DNA from: Endocalyx cinctus
Taxonomy: Eukaryota; Ascomycota; Sordariomycetes; Amphisphaeriales; Apiosporaceae
DNA length: 64,000 nucleotides
Direction: 5' to 3'
NCBI GenBank assembly: GCA_001600455.1
Contig: BCKC01000002.1
Coordinates: forward strand, 2,680,171-2,744,170
A program made the position numbers and the translations under genes. Positions 34,012 through 45,453 of this stretch are shown here, piece by piece; the stretch's first letter is position 1; each line of letters begins with the position of its first letter. Under the pieces are notes generated by a model. It ran no database searches. It saw nothing but the letters and a program-made list of their open reading frames with translations, and was not told where the DNA came from.

Positions 34012-35763
34012 TTAAAGGGCGAGTTGTCTCCATATAGGTACGTTCCGCTGTTCTTTCTTCCCTCCTCTCCTCTTATTATTATTATCACTCGTCTCTTCAC
34101 CCGGGACTCCCATGACGATCACCCGATCAATCCACTCATCCTCAGCCGCCAGAGCTTCCCGCTCGATCTGTCCCATGAGCTCCAGCTCGGCCAGCATACC
34201 GGCCACGAGTTCGTTAACTCCCGTCAGGATCCTCTCTAGTCCCGATTTTTCCCCTTCTCCAGCGTTGGCTTGTTCTTCTTGACTTTCATTCTTACTCTTC
34301 TTGCCTTGTTTAGCAGAAGAGGGGGAGGAAGGTGAAAACCGTAAATCATTCTCCAACACGTCCCTCCACCCCTCCAATTTCCTCGCCAGGGAATCCACGT
34401 CCCTCTTCCAAGAATTATCCAGCTCGCTGACGAACACGATCTGCGCATCCTCGTTCCGGCCCCTCCCCGGCGAGACCACCGACGAAAGCGTATGCACGTC
34501 CCCGCGCCTCTGCGCCGTCAAGATCTCCTCCGCCATATCCGTCCACCGATCGAACCCGCGCACGACCCTCTCGTACTTGCCCCCGGCCGGGTCGGCCAGG
34601 GTCCACAGGTTCGACAAGACGTAATCCAACTTCTGGATTTTTTCCTCCGTTATCCCCCCTCCGCCTCCCCAATCGAGCAAAGCCGCGAGGTTAAACTTCT
34701 TCGCCCGATCGCGCTCTCCTTCCAAGAGACGGGACTCCCCGCGCGCGACGGCGTCGAACCGCGCCTCGAGCCGGCGTCGGGCGGATTTTTCCCGCTCGGC
34801 TTCGACGCCGGGGGCGTCCCGGTGCAGGAGGCAGAGCTGCAGGAGCTCGGCCTGCAGGCGGCTCGTCTCGGCCGAGATGGCGACGTTGGTCGGGAGCTTG
34901 GAGGGCGAAGGGGGCGCCAGGAAGGTCGAGGTCAAAGGTTTGGGTCGGAGGGACTTGGCCGGGCTGTAGTGCTGTTGGTGGTTGTTGAAGGCCGGTCTGA
35001 TTTGTTGTTGTTGTTGTTGTTGTGATGCGAGGGATGGAGGTTGTCGAGGTGAGGACGGGGGTTGGAGTTGTTGTTGTTGCGGTTGCGATAACGCGCGCGC
35101 GTGCGTTTGGGATCGCGTTAGAGGCTTAGCGGTCGTCGTCGTAGGGGTGGAGCCGTTGCTCGTGGTGGTGGATGTCGAGACTTGCGAGAGGGGACGTAAG
35201 GTCGTGGCGGCGGTGAGATTCGTTACGGTGGATTTGGCTCGGGCGTGACCCAGCGCCTTTCGGTCTTTAGCCGAAGGAGCGGTGGGCGGTCCATCTGACG
35301 ATTTCGGTCTCGTAGAAACCGTATTCTTATTAGTAGTAGTACTCGTAGCGGTATTATTGAGTCTACTAGTGGCTGTCGCTTGTCTTGTCGAAGGCGCCCT
35401 TCCTAAGGGTCTGGTCGATGATGATGGTACCGCATTATTGTGATCTGCTGTCGCTGATGTTCTGGTGGAGGTAGAAGTAGTACCCAATCTACTGCTCAAA
35501 GATGATACGCCCGAGACCTGCCGTCCCGTCGCAGCGGCTCTCGTCGGTCGCGTATTGTTGCTCGCGGAAGTAGAAGTAGTAGAAATGGAATTGGAAGTGG
35601 ATCGGGTGACGGGCCTCCCCATAGGAAGTCGACTCGGTGATTCGATTTTCGTGGTGGTAGAGCCAGATTCGTTATTTCCAGCTCCAGTTCTAACTGATGG
35701 AACTCCGGGCTTGCGAAGTGACCGAGTACGGTTTAAATTACCGTTGATATTAGATGATGACAT
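34012..35763 (-). CDS. Uncharacterised protein: basic Ser/Thr-rich N-terminus, helical C-terminus
   Basis: A single exon of 583 codons with a clear ATG. Residues 1-260 are Ser/Thr/Arg/Asn-rich with almost no hydrophobics (repeated STTT, TRSxS and SRLG motifs), then come Gln-rich runs at about 220-265 coded by TTG/CTG-type repeats on the plus strand. A short linear block SPAKSLRPKPLTSTFLAPPSPSKLP precedes a helical region from about residue 295 to the end, which has heptad-like Leu spacing (AETSRLQAELLQLCLLHRD, then a Glu/Arg-rich coiled coil, LDYVLSNLWTLAD, and a final helix ELVAGMLAELELMG). A basic disordered arm plus a helical bundle resembles microtubule- or septin-associated proteins such as augmin HAUS8, but that is analogy only. 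I do not recognise the family. Third-position GC is high in the C-terminal half and low in the N-terminal third. Confidence 0.78.
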   Translation of the reverse strand: MSSSNINGNLNRTRSLRKPGVPSVRTGAGNNESGSTTTKIESPSRLPMGRPVTRSTSNSISTTSTSASNNTRPTRAAATGRQVSGVSSLSSRLGTTSTSTRTSATADHNNAVPSSSTRPLGRAPSTRQATATSRLNNTATSTTTNKNTVSTRPKSSDGPPTAPSAKDRKALGHARAKSTVTNLTAATTLRPLSQVSTSTTTSNGSTPTTTTAKPLTRSQTHARALSQPQQQQLQPPSSPRQPPSLASQQQQQQQIRPAFNNHQQHYSPAKSLRPKPLTSTFLAPPSPSKLPTNVAISAETSRLQAELLQLCLLHRDAPGVEAEREKSARRRLEARFDAVARGESRLLEGERDRAKKFNLAALLDWGGGGGITEEKIQKLDYVLSNLWTLADPAGGKYERVVRGFDRWTDMAEEILTAQRRGDVHTLSSVVSPGRGRNEDAQIVFVSELDNSWKRDVDSLARKLEGWRDVLENDLRFSPSSPSSAKQGKKSKNESQEEQANAGEGEKSGLERILTGVNELVAGMLAELELMGQIEREALAAEDEWIDRVIVMGVPGEETSDNNNKRRGGKKEQRNVPIWRQLAL

Positions 35764-36934
35764 AATTCCCGACTTATTTTCCGTCTGGAATGTTCGTTGT
35801 TGTCTCCCTTTCTTGTGTCGTTTTTGGTCTCAATTAGGGATTTGTTTATTAACGTGTTGTATGTAAACATTGGCAACGTCATTCGGTATCGCTACACTAC
35901 TATACTAGATTATAATAGGGTGTAACAGCCCTGAGTTACAGGGAGTTATACTACTTAATACCCTGCTAATCGTTACCGAATAACAGTGTAAGCACCTAGA
36001 ATAAAATAACCACCGATATTAAAGTTAATGTAACGCTTCGAGGTTAAGATGACTTCAATTTTTATATGATACCGACACGAGTCTTTACATGGATAAAAAA
36101 CAATCGTTGAGGTCTCATCTGGATCAATTGATGTTTTCAGCATTCTTCAAGATTAAGCTGGGAATATAAACAGAAGGGATTATTGATTATAGTTAGCTGT
36201 GCTATTTTTCTTTCAAGTCTCTAACCCTATATTCACCGGCAGGCTACGAAATATCGGGCATAAGAAGAATGTATATTTCTTAAACTGACAGTTGACGAAG
36301 ATAGGTCTGTTGTCGTATCTGCATTGATTTGTTCCTATATGAGTATCCTACATTATATGACTTGTACATGAGGAAAAACGAAAAAAAAAAAAAAAAAAAA
36401 GTTGGTATCATCATCTCTTGTTTAAAAACAGTTCAGAATCTAGTAGATTCCCATCAGAATAAAACGTCATTAGGTATTTCCCTATGCTGCATTGAGCATC
36501 CCCTTATCTTTCTTTTCTTTACCCCGACCAGCCACTAGAAAAAAAGACAAAAAGAAAGAAAAAAATGACGAGGATAAAAAAGTGTGTATGGAATAATCAA
36601 TTCCTTCTAGAGTTATTCTTTGCATTTCGATTCGTAGAAAACGAGGAAGAAGAAATCAATTCGTGTATGCACTGCCGTTTATGCTGTAAAACTTGAAATG
36701 GTATCATCATGTACCGAAGAATAAAAGAATCGAAAAAGAAGAAGAAAAAAAGACGAAACAAATGAAACGCCAATCTTTTCCGATGCAAAGAAACTAATAT
36801 CTCTCTTATCGTGGGAAGAAAAAGTGCATGAATCACAGCAGGGGGTATTGTTATATAATGATCTTCCCAACTCTATTCCCAGATTTGACGATCGGCGTAA
36901 AAAGCACGGATAAATGAAGTTCTCGTATATGTCT
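35764..36934. other. Intergenic, AT-rich, with an A20 run
   Basis: About 1.2 kb holding the promoter of the gene ending at 34012 and the 3' UTR of the gene ending at 36935. There is a run of 20 A at 36381-36400. Short frames here have no coding character. Confidence 0.5.
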
Positions 36935-39163
36935 TTACGGGGTTATAGGCGTTTCTACCTCCTTGCCGCTTCTGATCTCTCTTCTCTTAGCCTCTTCGAC
37001 GGCGCCGAGGGTGCGCTTCAGGTCCTTGCCGTTGCCGAGAAGCATCTCGTGGCATTTCAAGCAGATGCGGAGGTTGCACCATCCGCAGACCTTGCGAGGG
37101 TTGCGATCGGGGACGTGGCAGGTCTGGCACGCGAGCGGGTAGTTGGCGTTCTTAGCGACTACGAACTGGTCGTGATTCGCGTGGCACGAGAAGTGTTTCT
37201 GGGACAGAGGGAGCGGCTGCCATACCCCGTCCGTCGGGGCCGCGCTCGACAGGTGAGTCGCCTCGCCGCTGCTTCGTAGGAAGAGGTTAAGGGCGTGGTG
37301 GAGGTCTTCCGTCTGTTCCGCCGTGAGCGTTCGAGGTTCCGCGAGAGGGATCAGCTTAGGACCCTCGTCTAAGTTGCTCAACGGCGCCGAGTAAGGGTTA
37401 CGCGTCGGCGCTGGCCTCTGGTTGACCGGGCTCTTGGGCGACAATTCTCTCTGGTCGTTCGTCTCGTTCAAGGCCGATACCAGCCCGAACTGCTGCGCCT
37501 TGGAGAGAGGTTGCTCGGCGTTCGCAGGCGTCACCATCGGCTTCTTGACAGGGCTGTAAACGGGTGTCGGTTCTTGTCGCGACACGCCGTGAAGACCTCT
37601 GGGGCTAGAGATAGGACCGGGCATCGCGTTACTTGGCGAGCGAAGAGTTGAATTGCTGCGAGCGGATCGAAGTGGCTGCGCATTGGTGGGAGGGGAGGGC
37701 AGGGGAACACGGGGAGGAGCTTGTTTTAGGTTCTGTCGCGGTGTTCCTGGGAGGCCTAATCTCGGTACCTCGGGTTTGCTTAGCTGGCTACGATGCTCTG
37801 GCTGCTGCGATCCTACCTCGCGGCGCGACATAGTCCTTGGCCCGGACTCTTGGGAGGGGTGTTCCGATGATGACGGGGGTTGCGCTAGAGTCGCGCCGGA
37901 CTCAGCCACTAATTTAGTTGGTGCGATCGGAACATTATCTTTAGAAGGTGGCTCGGGTTTATTGGACTCTACCGTGGTCATGGGTCTTGGTTCGGGTGCC
38001 TGCGGGAGGTCTTTGCTTTGGCTTTTGTTCTTATCGCCTTGGTCTGTCTTCCCCTTAGACGCACCGCCGCGATTAGCAAGGTCTTTAAGCTTCAATAGAC
38101 TTGCGAGTTTAGCCATATCGTCCTCTTTCCGAGCTTCAGGCAAATCATACGGTTTTGTTGGACGAATGTTTCTTCCGGGTAAAGAAGCGTTTCTGGGAGT
38201 ATGTGTAGCAGGTGTAATTGGATTACTATCCGAGGGTGGCTGTGGAAGAGGTACTGTGGGAGGTGGTGGATTAGTTTTAATTGAACTAGAGGGTCCGGGT
38301 GTCGCGGTAGCTGCAGTAGATCCGTGAGATACAGCTAATTTAAGTCCCGTAACGACTAAGCTACCATCTGATTTTGATGAAGCTCGGCGTCGCCAAATTT
38401 CCCTTTTAGGTGACGACGAGTCAGCGGTTGATGACAACGCAGCGCCGTCAGTACTATCGGCGCGACTATCCAAGTTCGAGACCGGTGCATTCACAGTTCG
38501 GGGTGTTTGCGGCCTAAATGGGTCTTTTAGAGGGGGAGGTGGCGGTAATGGTTCGTTTTGTATTATATTAGCTTCTTGCTCCCTCGAGCTCATATCAAGG
38601 TACGGATTCCCTGATAATGGTAACGAATTCTTTGTGCTCTCTTGAGACCTCCCGTCGTTCATAGCAGCTCGTTCTGGTGAATATGATGGGTCACTGTCCT
38701 TTGTGAAAACGCTCCCTTCAGAAGATATCTGTACAGAGTCTGTCGAACTTCGTGAATATGCTGATAATAAACTCGAAATGGATGAAACTCTCTTCATCCT
38801 TTTTGATGTTAATGTGGGTGTATTGCTTGAGTCCTCTGGTTGGGCAGTCGACGTTCCTACTGGTTTTCTCCGAATTGACCTAGTCTCCGCTGACGCCTGT
38901 GGCATATAAGGTATTTCGTTGGCCTCCATCGCTGGAGGTAGAGTCGGTAAAGGTGACGAGAGCTTCTCAGATAGAGAATTCTTACTAGGAATAGTTTTCG
39001 TGTAGACACTATCTTTTCTTACGGGGAATGGAGCAGGTGGTAATGATGGTAAATCTCGAGGAGCGGTCCGTGGTCTCTGTTCATCCATAGGTGGAGGGAC
39101 GGGCAGGGCTTTTGAGAAGCGCGAGCGACCCGACTTTGGGCCCTGGATTGCTAGCATATCCAT
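36935..39163 (-). CDS. Uncharacterised proline-rich protein with C-terminal Cys/His (zinc-binding-like) domain
   Basis: A single exon of 742 codons. Residues 1-620 are disordered, rich in Pro, Ser and basic residues, with several polyproline stretches (LPPPPPLKDP, NPPPPTVPLP and others) of the kind bound by SH3 or WW domains. The last 110 residues look folded: a helix EQTEDLHHALNLFLRSS, then PTDGVWQPLPLS and a Cys/His cluster with spacings CxxHxxH, CxxC, CxxC and CxxCH within about 50 residues (HFSCHANH, ACQTCH, VCGWC, CLKCHEML). This would bind one or two zinc ions. The pattern is not a standard RING, FYVE, PHD or B-box that I can name. The helical tail after it (LKRTLGAVEEAKRRE) is basic. 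Function unknown; an adaptor joining proline-binding partners to a zinc module is inference. The C-terminal third is GC3-rich, the N-terminal part AT-rich. Confidence 0.8.
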   Translation of the reverse strand: MDMLAIQGPKSGRSRFSKALPVPPPMDEQRPRTAPRDLPSLPPAPFPVRKDSVYTKTIPSKNSLSEKLSSPLPTLPPAMEANEIPYMPQASAETRSIRRKPVGTSTAQPEDSSNTPTLTSKRMKRVSSISSLLSAYSRSSTDSVQISSEGSVFTKDSDPSYSPERAAMNDGRSQESTKNSLPLSGNPYLDMSSREQEANIIQNEPLPPPPPLKDPFRPQTPRTVNAPVSNLDSRADSTDGAALSSTADSSSPKREIWRRRASSKSDGSLVVTGLKLAVSHGSTAATATPGPSSSIKTNPPPPTVPLPQPPSDSNPITPATHTPRNASLPGRNIRPTKPYDLPEARKEDDMAKLASLLKLKDLANRGGASKGKTDQGDKNKSQSKDLPQAPEPRPMTTVESNKPEPPSKDNVPIAPTKLVAESGATLAQPPSSSEHPSQESGPRTMSRREVGSQQPEHRSQLSKPEVPRLGLPGTPRQNLKQAPPRVPLPSPPTNAQPLRSARSNSTLRSPSNAMPGPISSPRGLHGVSRQEPTPVYSPVKKPMVTPANAEQPLSKAQQFGLVSALNETNDQRELSPKSPVNQRPAPTRNPYSAPLSNLDEGPKLIPLAEPRTLTAEQTEDLHHALNLFLRSSGEATHLSSAAPTDGVWQPLPLSQKHFSCHANHDQFVVAKNANYPLACQTCHVPDRNPRKVCGWCNLRICLKCHEMLLGNGKDLKRTLGAVEEAKRREIRSGKEVETPITP

Positions 39164-42100
39164 GGTGTGTAGTATTGAAACAGGTTATGATGAGTAGAGG
39201 TAAATGATGTAGGTGTGGCGAAACATTAGAGTGTTATTATGCGAATTGTGATAATAACAGAAAATGGAATTTTCACGCTCTCAGACGCGACCTCGTCCCA
39301 TCAGAATTTAAAAATTGAGTAAAGGAAGAAATGGTGACCCGCTTGTAGGTTGCAGATATATTCCTACAATCTCCAAAAGGGTGGGCTGGCGGGATGTAGG
39401 ATTCAATCAACGAACCCTGTCGATATCCAATACAATGAAGTACTGAGGTAGCAGTAATAACAACGTACATACAGTTAATAAGAACTGTCACAATTTTCAG
39501 TAGTACTACCAACGGGGACTAACGCAGGTACAGATGAGGGGGGGGGGGTTAAATGGACAACCGGTATCCCGCTTTGATTGATTAAAAGATGGTGAGGAAT
39601 GATTGGAGGATCGGACAGGTCGGAGATACTTTTAAGGATAAGGGGAGGGAGGGATGGGTGAGAAATGGAGGGATGGTATAGACGAGTAAATGTTGGATGA
39701 ATATTACGATGGCTTGATTAAGTCTCAACTAGATGCCTATTATGATGAATTCGTAGGGCCCGGATATTCACGAATATCCTAGGCAGTTGACGTATGATCG
39801 ATACAATTATATACCTACTAAATAGTAGTAATATGGAGTATTTGCAGCTATTTAATCTGAGATATCAAGGTACCGTAGGATTATACATAGGTAAGTATTT
39901 ATCACTAGTGTAAAGTTGATCATCAGCTCCCGAAAACCAGCAGGATATGCAGAAATGTATGTACATACGCACCTAATAAGTCATAGTGGATATAATACAT
40001 ATACCTGTACGTGTAGGTTCTAGTATATATGCGTACTAGATTAAGTATCGTATCAAGGATCTTGAAAGTGTTATGGAAGGCCCCGGAAAGGCTGAAACGA
40101 GAATAGAGTGTCTAGAATTAAAAACCGGTACGGAGTAAACTTTAGGTAATTGAGAAAATAAGTAAATATTATTATTATCATTACTATGACAATTTAGAGC
40201 AATCAATTTCAAAAAGGTGACCGCTGAATTGAGGGGCCGAGGGGCTCGACACGTAACTAACTAATAAACCCAGCCCTGGAGGTTTTTTTTTTTTTTTTTT
40301 TTTTTTCTTCCTTAGCTTGAAGCGATTAAAAGATGCGACGAGTCATCTTGGAATTTCCTAGATCATCCGGGCCGACGAAGTGTGGATTTATTATTAACAG
40401 CATTATTGCCTGCTAAAAGGTTATGATCATCGTCATTTGTCTTATTACCTGTTTTTTTGATTTGTTTGGAATGAAGAGATGGCACCAAAAGCCCGGCCCT
40501 GTACGTAGTGTAGTTTCGCTATGATTCAATGATGTGACACCCGGAGAATTCTCACATGAACCGAACCAGCGTACGTGTGTGTATGTACGAGATCTGTATA
40601 CGCATACATATATACCTAGGTAGTGTACTATGTATACTAATATTCGAGAAAAAGCAACTTCAAGGTACTACTAGGATATGTACGTGTGTGAATGTGCATA
40701 GACTGAGGACAGAAATAGTATATCTAGTCTTCTTTCGGTCAATCTAATTGGTCTACTCGCGGCGGCGTAAAATAACGCGGGTAGATCGGAAATGATGCTT
40801 ATGGTTTTATATACTATGCTTTGTCGCCCCTAAACATCTTGCCGTACGGGCAGGACATCAGAGTGTATACACGTACACCGTAATAAGGTTTGAACATGCA
40901 TCTTCGTGTAAGCAATGGAAATAGTATATCCTATGCAACTATGGTACTATCCAGAGCGAGCAGAAACCGGGGTTATGGGGAACCGGGTCGGCCATCTTAA
41001 TGCGAGCACGTAAGAGAGCTATTGTAAAACCCAGGACAGAGCTCTTGTTTGATGTGCACCGCTACCTGTTTTGTTCACCGTCGTGATCAAGGAAACCAAC
41101 TTGGCCTTTTATTTCAACTACTTCCATTTCTCCAAAATTGAGGTCATCGTGTCTTGCATTTCTTGTTTATTTTATGTCTCGGAAGACGAGTGAGTAATAG
41201 TGTTTCCAGCAAGAAAAAAAAAAAAAAAAGGGTACATCACTGTACAATGATGACATATGTATGACATGCTGATTGATTGAAAAAAAAAGGGGAGATTAAA
41301 AAAATCCTACCGAGAATGTGAAACTGGTCAAGGACTAAAACTTGGGACGAAGCACCCAAGCCACATGTGAAAACCAATGGGTCCTTCAAATCCAATCATC
41401 TCAGAATACCCCTGAATATAAAGATAGGTAAGACAGCACGTTCCTCAAACATAAGTTATAATTAGCTGAGAAAGAAGCTGTGTAGTAAGTGAGTAAATAC
41501 TAGGTAGATAAAACAGTAGTGTACTATCAGACTGCGGTTGCTGATCGACAGTGCACAAATATCATTATTGTGGTTTCCAGGTAAGACTAGAATGAGACAT
41601 ATAAGAACTGTTCTTATAATCCATCCTCTTCGATTGGAAATCAGTTCGAGTTCGAGGTCGACAAGCTGTGCCGGCTTACCGCATCGCTGTCTCTCTTCGA
41701 TTGGCAGGAAAATATTCTTCGGTAATTCTATATGCAGGGCTTATTACACAAGCATCCACTAAAAAGTCGGCATGGAACAGGCGGCCTCTCTTCGATGATT
41801 CATTAATAAGTGAGAAAAGGAGAGACAGAGCTGAGAGGTATCTGACTGGTGAGTTTTGTCTATACTAATTAATAGCTGATTATTTTACTTAGGTAAATCC
41901 GTTGGACCTACTCATCCGCTTACCTGCAATACCTCACGTACTCGACTTCAAGATCTCAGTATGCCAATCCTACCTTGATGATAAATAGTAGCAATCGTCA
42001 ATTGGAGAAGATGGAATCTCCATGGAATTGTTTTATACCAGATTAGGAGCTTCGTTGCGATTCTTTTTTTTTTTTTTTTTTTTATCTCCGCACAAGCCGA

Positions 42101-42393
42101 TAGCGCTGCCTAGCTGCCTGTCAGTGGATAGATGATGGTGCTGCTTATCGGACATCTTACCGCTGATTGGTGTATCTCCTGATCGGGACGACAGGAAGTA
42201 AACCGGGGATTAACAATATACGGTAGATTTTGTAGTAGTAAAAAGGAATAGAAAACAATATTCTTTTCTCTTTGTATGAATCTCAAAATATATCGGTCAT
42301 CTTTTTTTATAGATACCGATCTTTTTCCGAACGCTGTGCTTTAGCGTGTAAAGTCGAGGTTTTGTGACGACAAGTATTCCAAGTGGCGTGAAA
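39164..42393. other. 3.2-kb intergenic region between divergent genes
   Basis: The two flanking genes are divergent, so both promoters lie here. The sequence is AT-rich with G11 at 39538-39548, T24 at 40283-40306, A16 at 41214-41229 and T20 at 42064-42083. TACCTAGGTA-type words recur (for example 40613-40623). None of the short frames (at most 74 codons) has a domain. The frame of the transporter is open back to a GTG at 42364, but its first ATG is 42394. Confidence 0.5.
40283..40306. repeat. T24 homopolymer
   Basis: The longest homopolymer in the window. Others are A22 at 18405-18426, A20 at 36381-36400, T20 at 42064-42083, A18 at 54920-54937 and T16 at 56778-56793. All lie between genes. 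Confidence 0.9.
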
Positions 42394-44522
42394 ATGGCGG
42401 AGATCGAGACGCCTACCGTCGGCGTAGCTCCGGGTGAGACAGAGCCGCTTCTGGGATCGAGGGAACCCCACGCCGTCGAGGCGAGCAGGTCCAATGGCAC
42501 CTTCGCCGTACCGACGAACGGTGACACCGAGCACGGAGGCCCGGATACGAATGGGCACGGGCCTGACAGCGGGAGCGGAGATGGCATCAGCGACGGGGTC
42601 GATGATAATAAGCCTCAGAAAAAAGTGAAGATGGCCCTTCTCTTCCCGGCATTGGCCATCGGGGTAAGTTAGAAGAAAGGAAATTCTGGATGAAAACGTG
42701 ATGAATGAAGAAAAATAATAAAGTGTGCGTATGTAAAATTACTCCGATGGCTACTAATGAATAAATGAAACCAATCATATAGATCTTTTTGGTAGCGCTC
42801 GACCAGACTTTAACGGTAGCGACGTACGGACGAATGGGAACGGACCTGCAGGCCCTGAACAGCACGTCTTGGATCGCGACGTCGTATTTCTTGACTCTGA
42901 CGACGCTGCAGCCGCTGTACGGCAAGCTAAGCGACATCTTCGGCCGTAAGGAGTGCCTTCTATTCGCCTACATCTTCTTCGGGATCGGGTGTCTAGGCTG
43001 CGGTCTGGCGCGCGATATCGGTGAACTCTGCATCGCCAGAGCCGTCGCAGGTATGGGCGGCGGTGGCATGAACGCCGTCGTTAGCATCCTCGTCACTGAC
43101 CTCGTCAGTCTGAGAGATCGTGGCGTCTGGCAGGGTTATATCAATATCATGTTTACGGGCGGCATGGCTGCCGGTGCCCCATTAGGTGGTCTAATGGCCG
43201 ATACCATCGGTTGGCGATGGTAGGTCTCCTTTTCTCTTCTTTCTGTTCTCTATTGCTATGGCTCCACCCCTTTTCAAGACCTACGTAGAGCGATATTCTG
43301 CAATATCTAGTGTCTCGAAGCTAAAAACCCACACTCGCAGGGCCTTCATCGGACAATTCCCCCTCGCCATGGTAGCCTGGGTTGCGGTATTCTTCGTCCT
43401 CGACCTGCCGCGGACCGACCACTCGCACTGGACGTCCAAAGTTCTCAAGATCGACTTCTTAGGGGCTCTCACGCTGACCTCCGCCGTCTTCACGCTCCTA
43501 TACGGGCTAGACAACGGGTCGAACGAAGGATGGTCCCGAAACGTGACCGTCATCCCCTTAGCCGTCGCGCCGTTCCTGTTCCTCGTCTTCCTCCTAGTCG
43601 AGAACAAGGTAGCGGCGCACCCGTTCGCTCCGGGGCGCGTGATCCTCGACCCGCCCTTGCTCGCCGCGTACCTGGCCAACTTCTTCGGCGTCGCCGGCCA
43701 GATGGGCGTCCTCTTCTTCATCGCCCTCTTCTTCCAGGCCGCCATGGGCCTTTCGGCCTCCCAGGCCGGCCTCACGTTCATGCCCAGCACCTTCGTCGCC
43801 CTCGTCGGTTCGCTGGGCGGCGGTTACATCATGCGCAGGACCGGGAAGTACTACTGGCTCACTATGATCGCGTTGGCGCTTCCGTTGCTCTCTACCGTTT
43901 TCTTCGTCATGTTTACCGGCGCCGTAGTCAAGTCCATTGTTGGCGTGATGCTCGCTGGTTTGTGTGTCATGTCGTTAGGTTCTAGCACATGTACGTATAA
44001 TCCTCGTCTCTTTCTCCACCCAGTCCTCGAAAACCTATTCATATCACTCAAAGCCTATGTTTAACCTCTTCTACCCCCCTCCCCTCCCCCGCTTCCTCGT
44101 GTCATCTCCGCTCTAACCTTTAATAATAATAATAATAATAATAAAAAACAGTCATCACCTCCACCCTCATCGCCATAATCGCGAACACGACGACCTCAGA
44201 CACGGCCGTCGCGATCGCCTGCTCGTACCTGTTCCGGTCCCTCGGGACCACGCTCGGGATCTCGATCACGACGGCGACGCTGCAGCAGTCCCTCAGGACG
44301 CTCCTGGCCGCCCGCCTGCCCGACGGCAGCGACGCCGCCGAGATCGCCGACCGCGTCCGCGAGTCCCTCGACTACATCCGCGAGCTCGACCCCGAAGTCG
44401 CGACCGTCGTGCGCGAGTGCTACGCCGTCGCCACCCGCTTCGCCTTCGCCCCCGTCGCTCTCCTGGCCGTCCTCGCGCTGATCGCCGGCGCTTTGATCAA
44501 GGAGAAGAAGCTGGAAAGGTGA
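42394..44522 (+). CDS. MFS transporter, DHA2-type (multidrug / vacuolar basic amino acid)
   Basis: Four exons, 42394-42663, 42783-43219, 43341-43990 and 44152-44522, give 575 residues. After a hydrophilic 80-residue N-terminus there are about 14 membrane segments, the DHA2 number. MFS signatures are clear: the first-helix block LVALDQTLTVATYG, motif A GKLSDIFGRKECLL in loop 2-3, RAVAGMGGGGMNA (motif B) and GGMAAGAPLGG (motif C of antiporters). The C-terminal half contains LPDGSDAAEIADRVRESLDYI, a long loop between the last two helices. Family members export drugs at the plasma membrane or load basic amino acids into the vacuole (Vba group) by proton antiport; the ATSYFLT block after helix 1 is shared by both, so substrate cannot be fixed. 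Intron 3 holds a TAA microsatellite (44121-44142). No biosynthetic genes lie nearby. Confidence 0.92.
44121..44142 (+). repeat. (TAA)7 microsatellite in intron 3 of the MFS gene
   Basis: A perfect trinucleotide run just ahead of the acceptor AG at 44150-44151. It leaves little pyrimidine tract, so length changes could affect splicing. Confidence 0.85.
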
Positions 44523-45453
44523 AGGTGGTGAGTAGATGACATACTAAGATTGGATTTGGATTAGATTGGATAAAAAAATAAATAAGGCTTGGCTTCCGCA
44601 TCTGTATGTAGATTGGAGTGAGATTACGGAGCAAGTTGGTGAGATTTGATAAGAAAATTTTGAAAAGAGATATACATTTGTACGTATATAACACCACGGA
44701 GAACAGTATAAAATGGAGATGCGTTAGATTGTAAGACAGGTTTATTTTATCGGTATGCTCCATGAATTGAACCTCTGACTATATAGGATTATCAGAGAAT
44801 TATGACTCATTTTACGAAAGGGAGATTGTCACATGAGTTAGCAGGATCCTCCGTTATGATCACAGTGGTCGCATGTTTAATCCCATCTCAAAGAACACGA
44901 CGAACTAGAAATTTATGTCTATTCTTAATAAACTTTTCTTTTTTCTCCTTTGACATACTAGCTGAAACGAAGTCGAGTAGTAGACGTGAGCAATGTGCTA
45001 ACTTGCATTGAAACGAATGCTTTGTGCCCTCCCTGCCCCTTTCTAAGTATTAAAATGAAGAAGAAATCTTGCTGGTCGCGTCGAAACCCCCTGCGCGCGA
45101 ACATAAACGAAATGGTCTGTAAAGGCAAATCTAATCATGAGGTATTTTAAATTTTCATAACGGCGTAATGAAGTACTTGAATTTTATCGTTCGTAACTTG
45201 AAACTTTGACTTGGAGCAGTGGTCCGCATAAGATAGCAGCGCCGAAAACGATAAGTGGTGATACTCGTCACATGGGAGAGAGAAGAAGGCAGTTTCGAAT
45301 GATCCCAGAGTAAGCGACATTATTAAGACTAATGAGGCTCGTAATAGTGCGATCTGGACCCAAAAGTCGGTACTGAACCATCAGAATACCTGGGTGGTTC
45401 TTCCTAGCTAATCATCCCTAATCACCAGTGTTGACCGAAGCGAGGGTAGGCAT
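44523..45453. other. Intergenic between convergent genes
   Basis: 931 AT-rich bases between the transporter stop and the 6-phosphogluconolactonase stop. No supported feature; the 69-codon frame at 44802-45011 shows no domain. Confidence 0.5.

Noticed and set aside
34492..35025. 177-codon plus-strand frame across the gene at 34012-35763
   Set aside because: Shadow of the minus-strand gene; its poly-Leu end is the poly-Gln tract read backwards.
37653..38327. 224-codon open frame antisense to the gene at 36935-39163
   Set aside because: Gly/Leu/Ser-rich mirror of the proline/serine-rich sense frame, with no domain.
43281..43790. 169-codon frame antisense to the MFS transporter
   Set aside because: Mirror of conserved membrane segments; no independent evidence.
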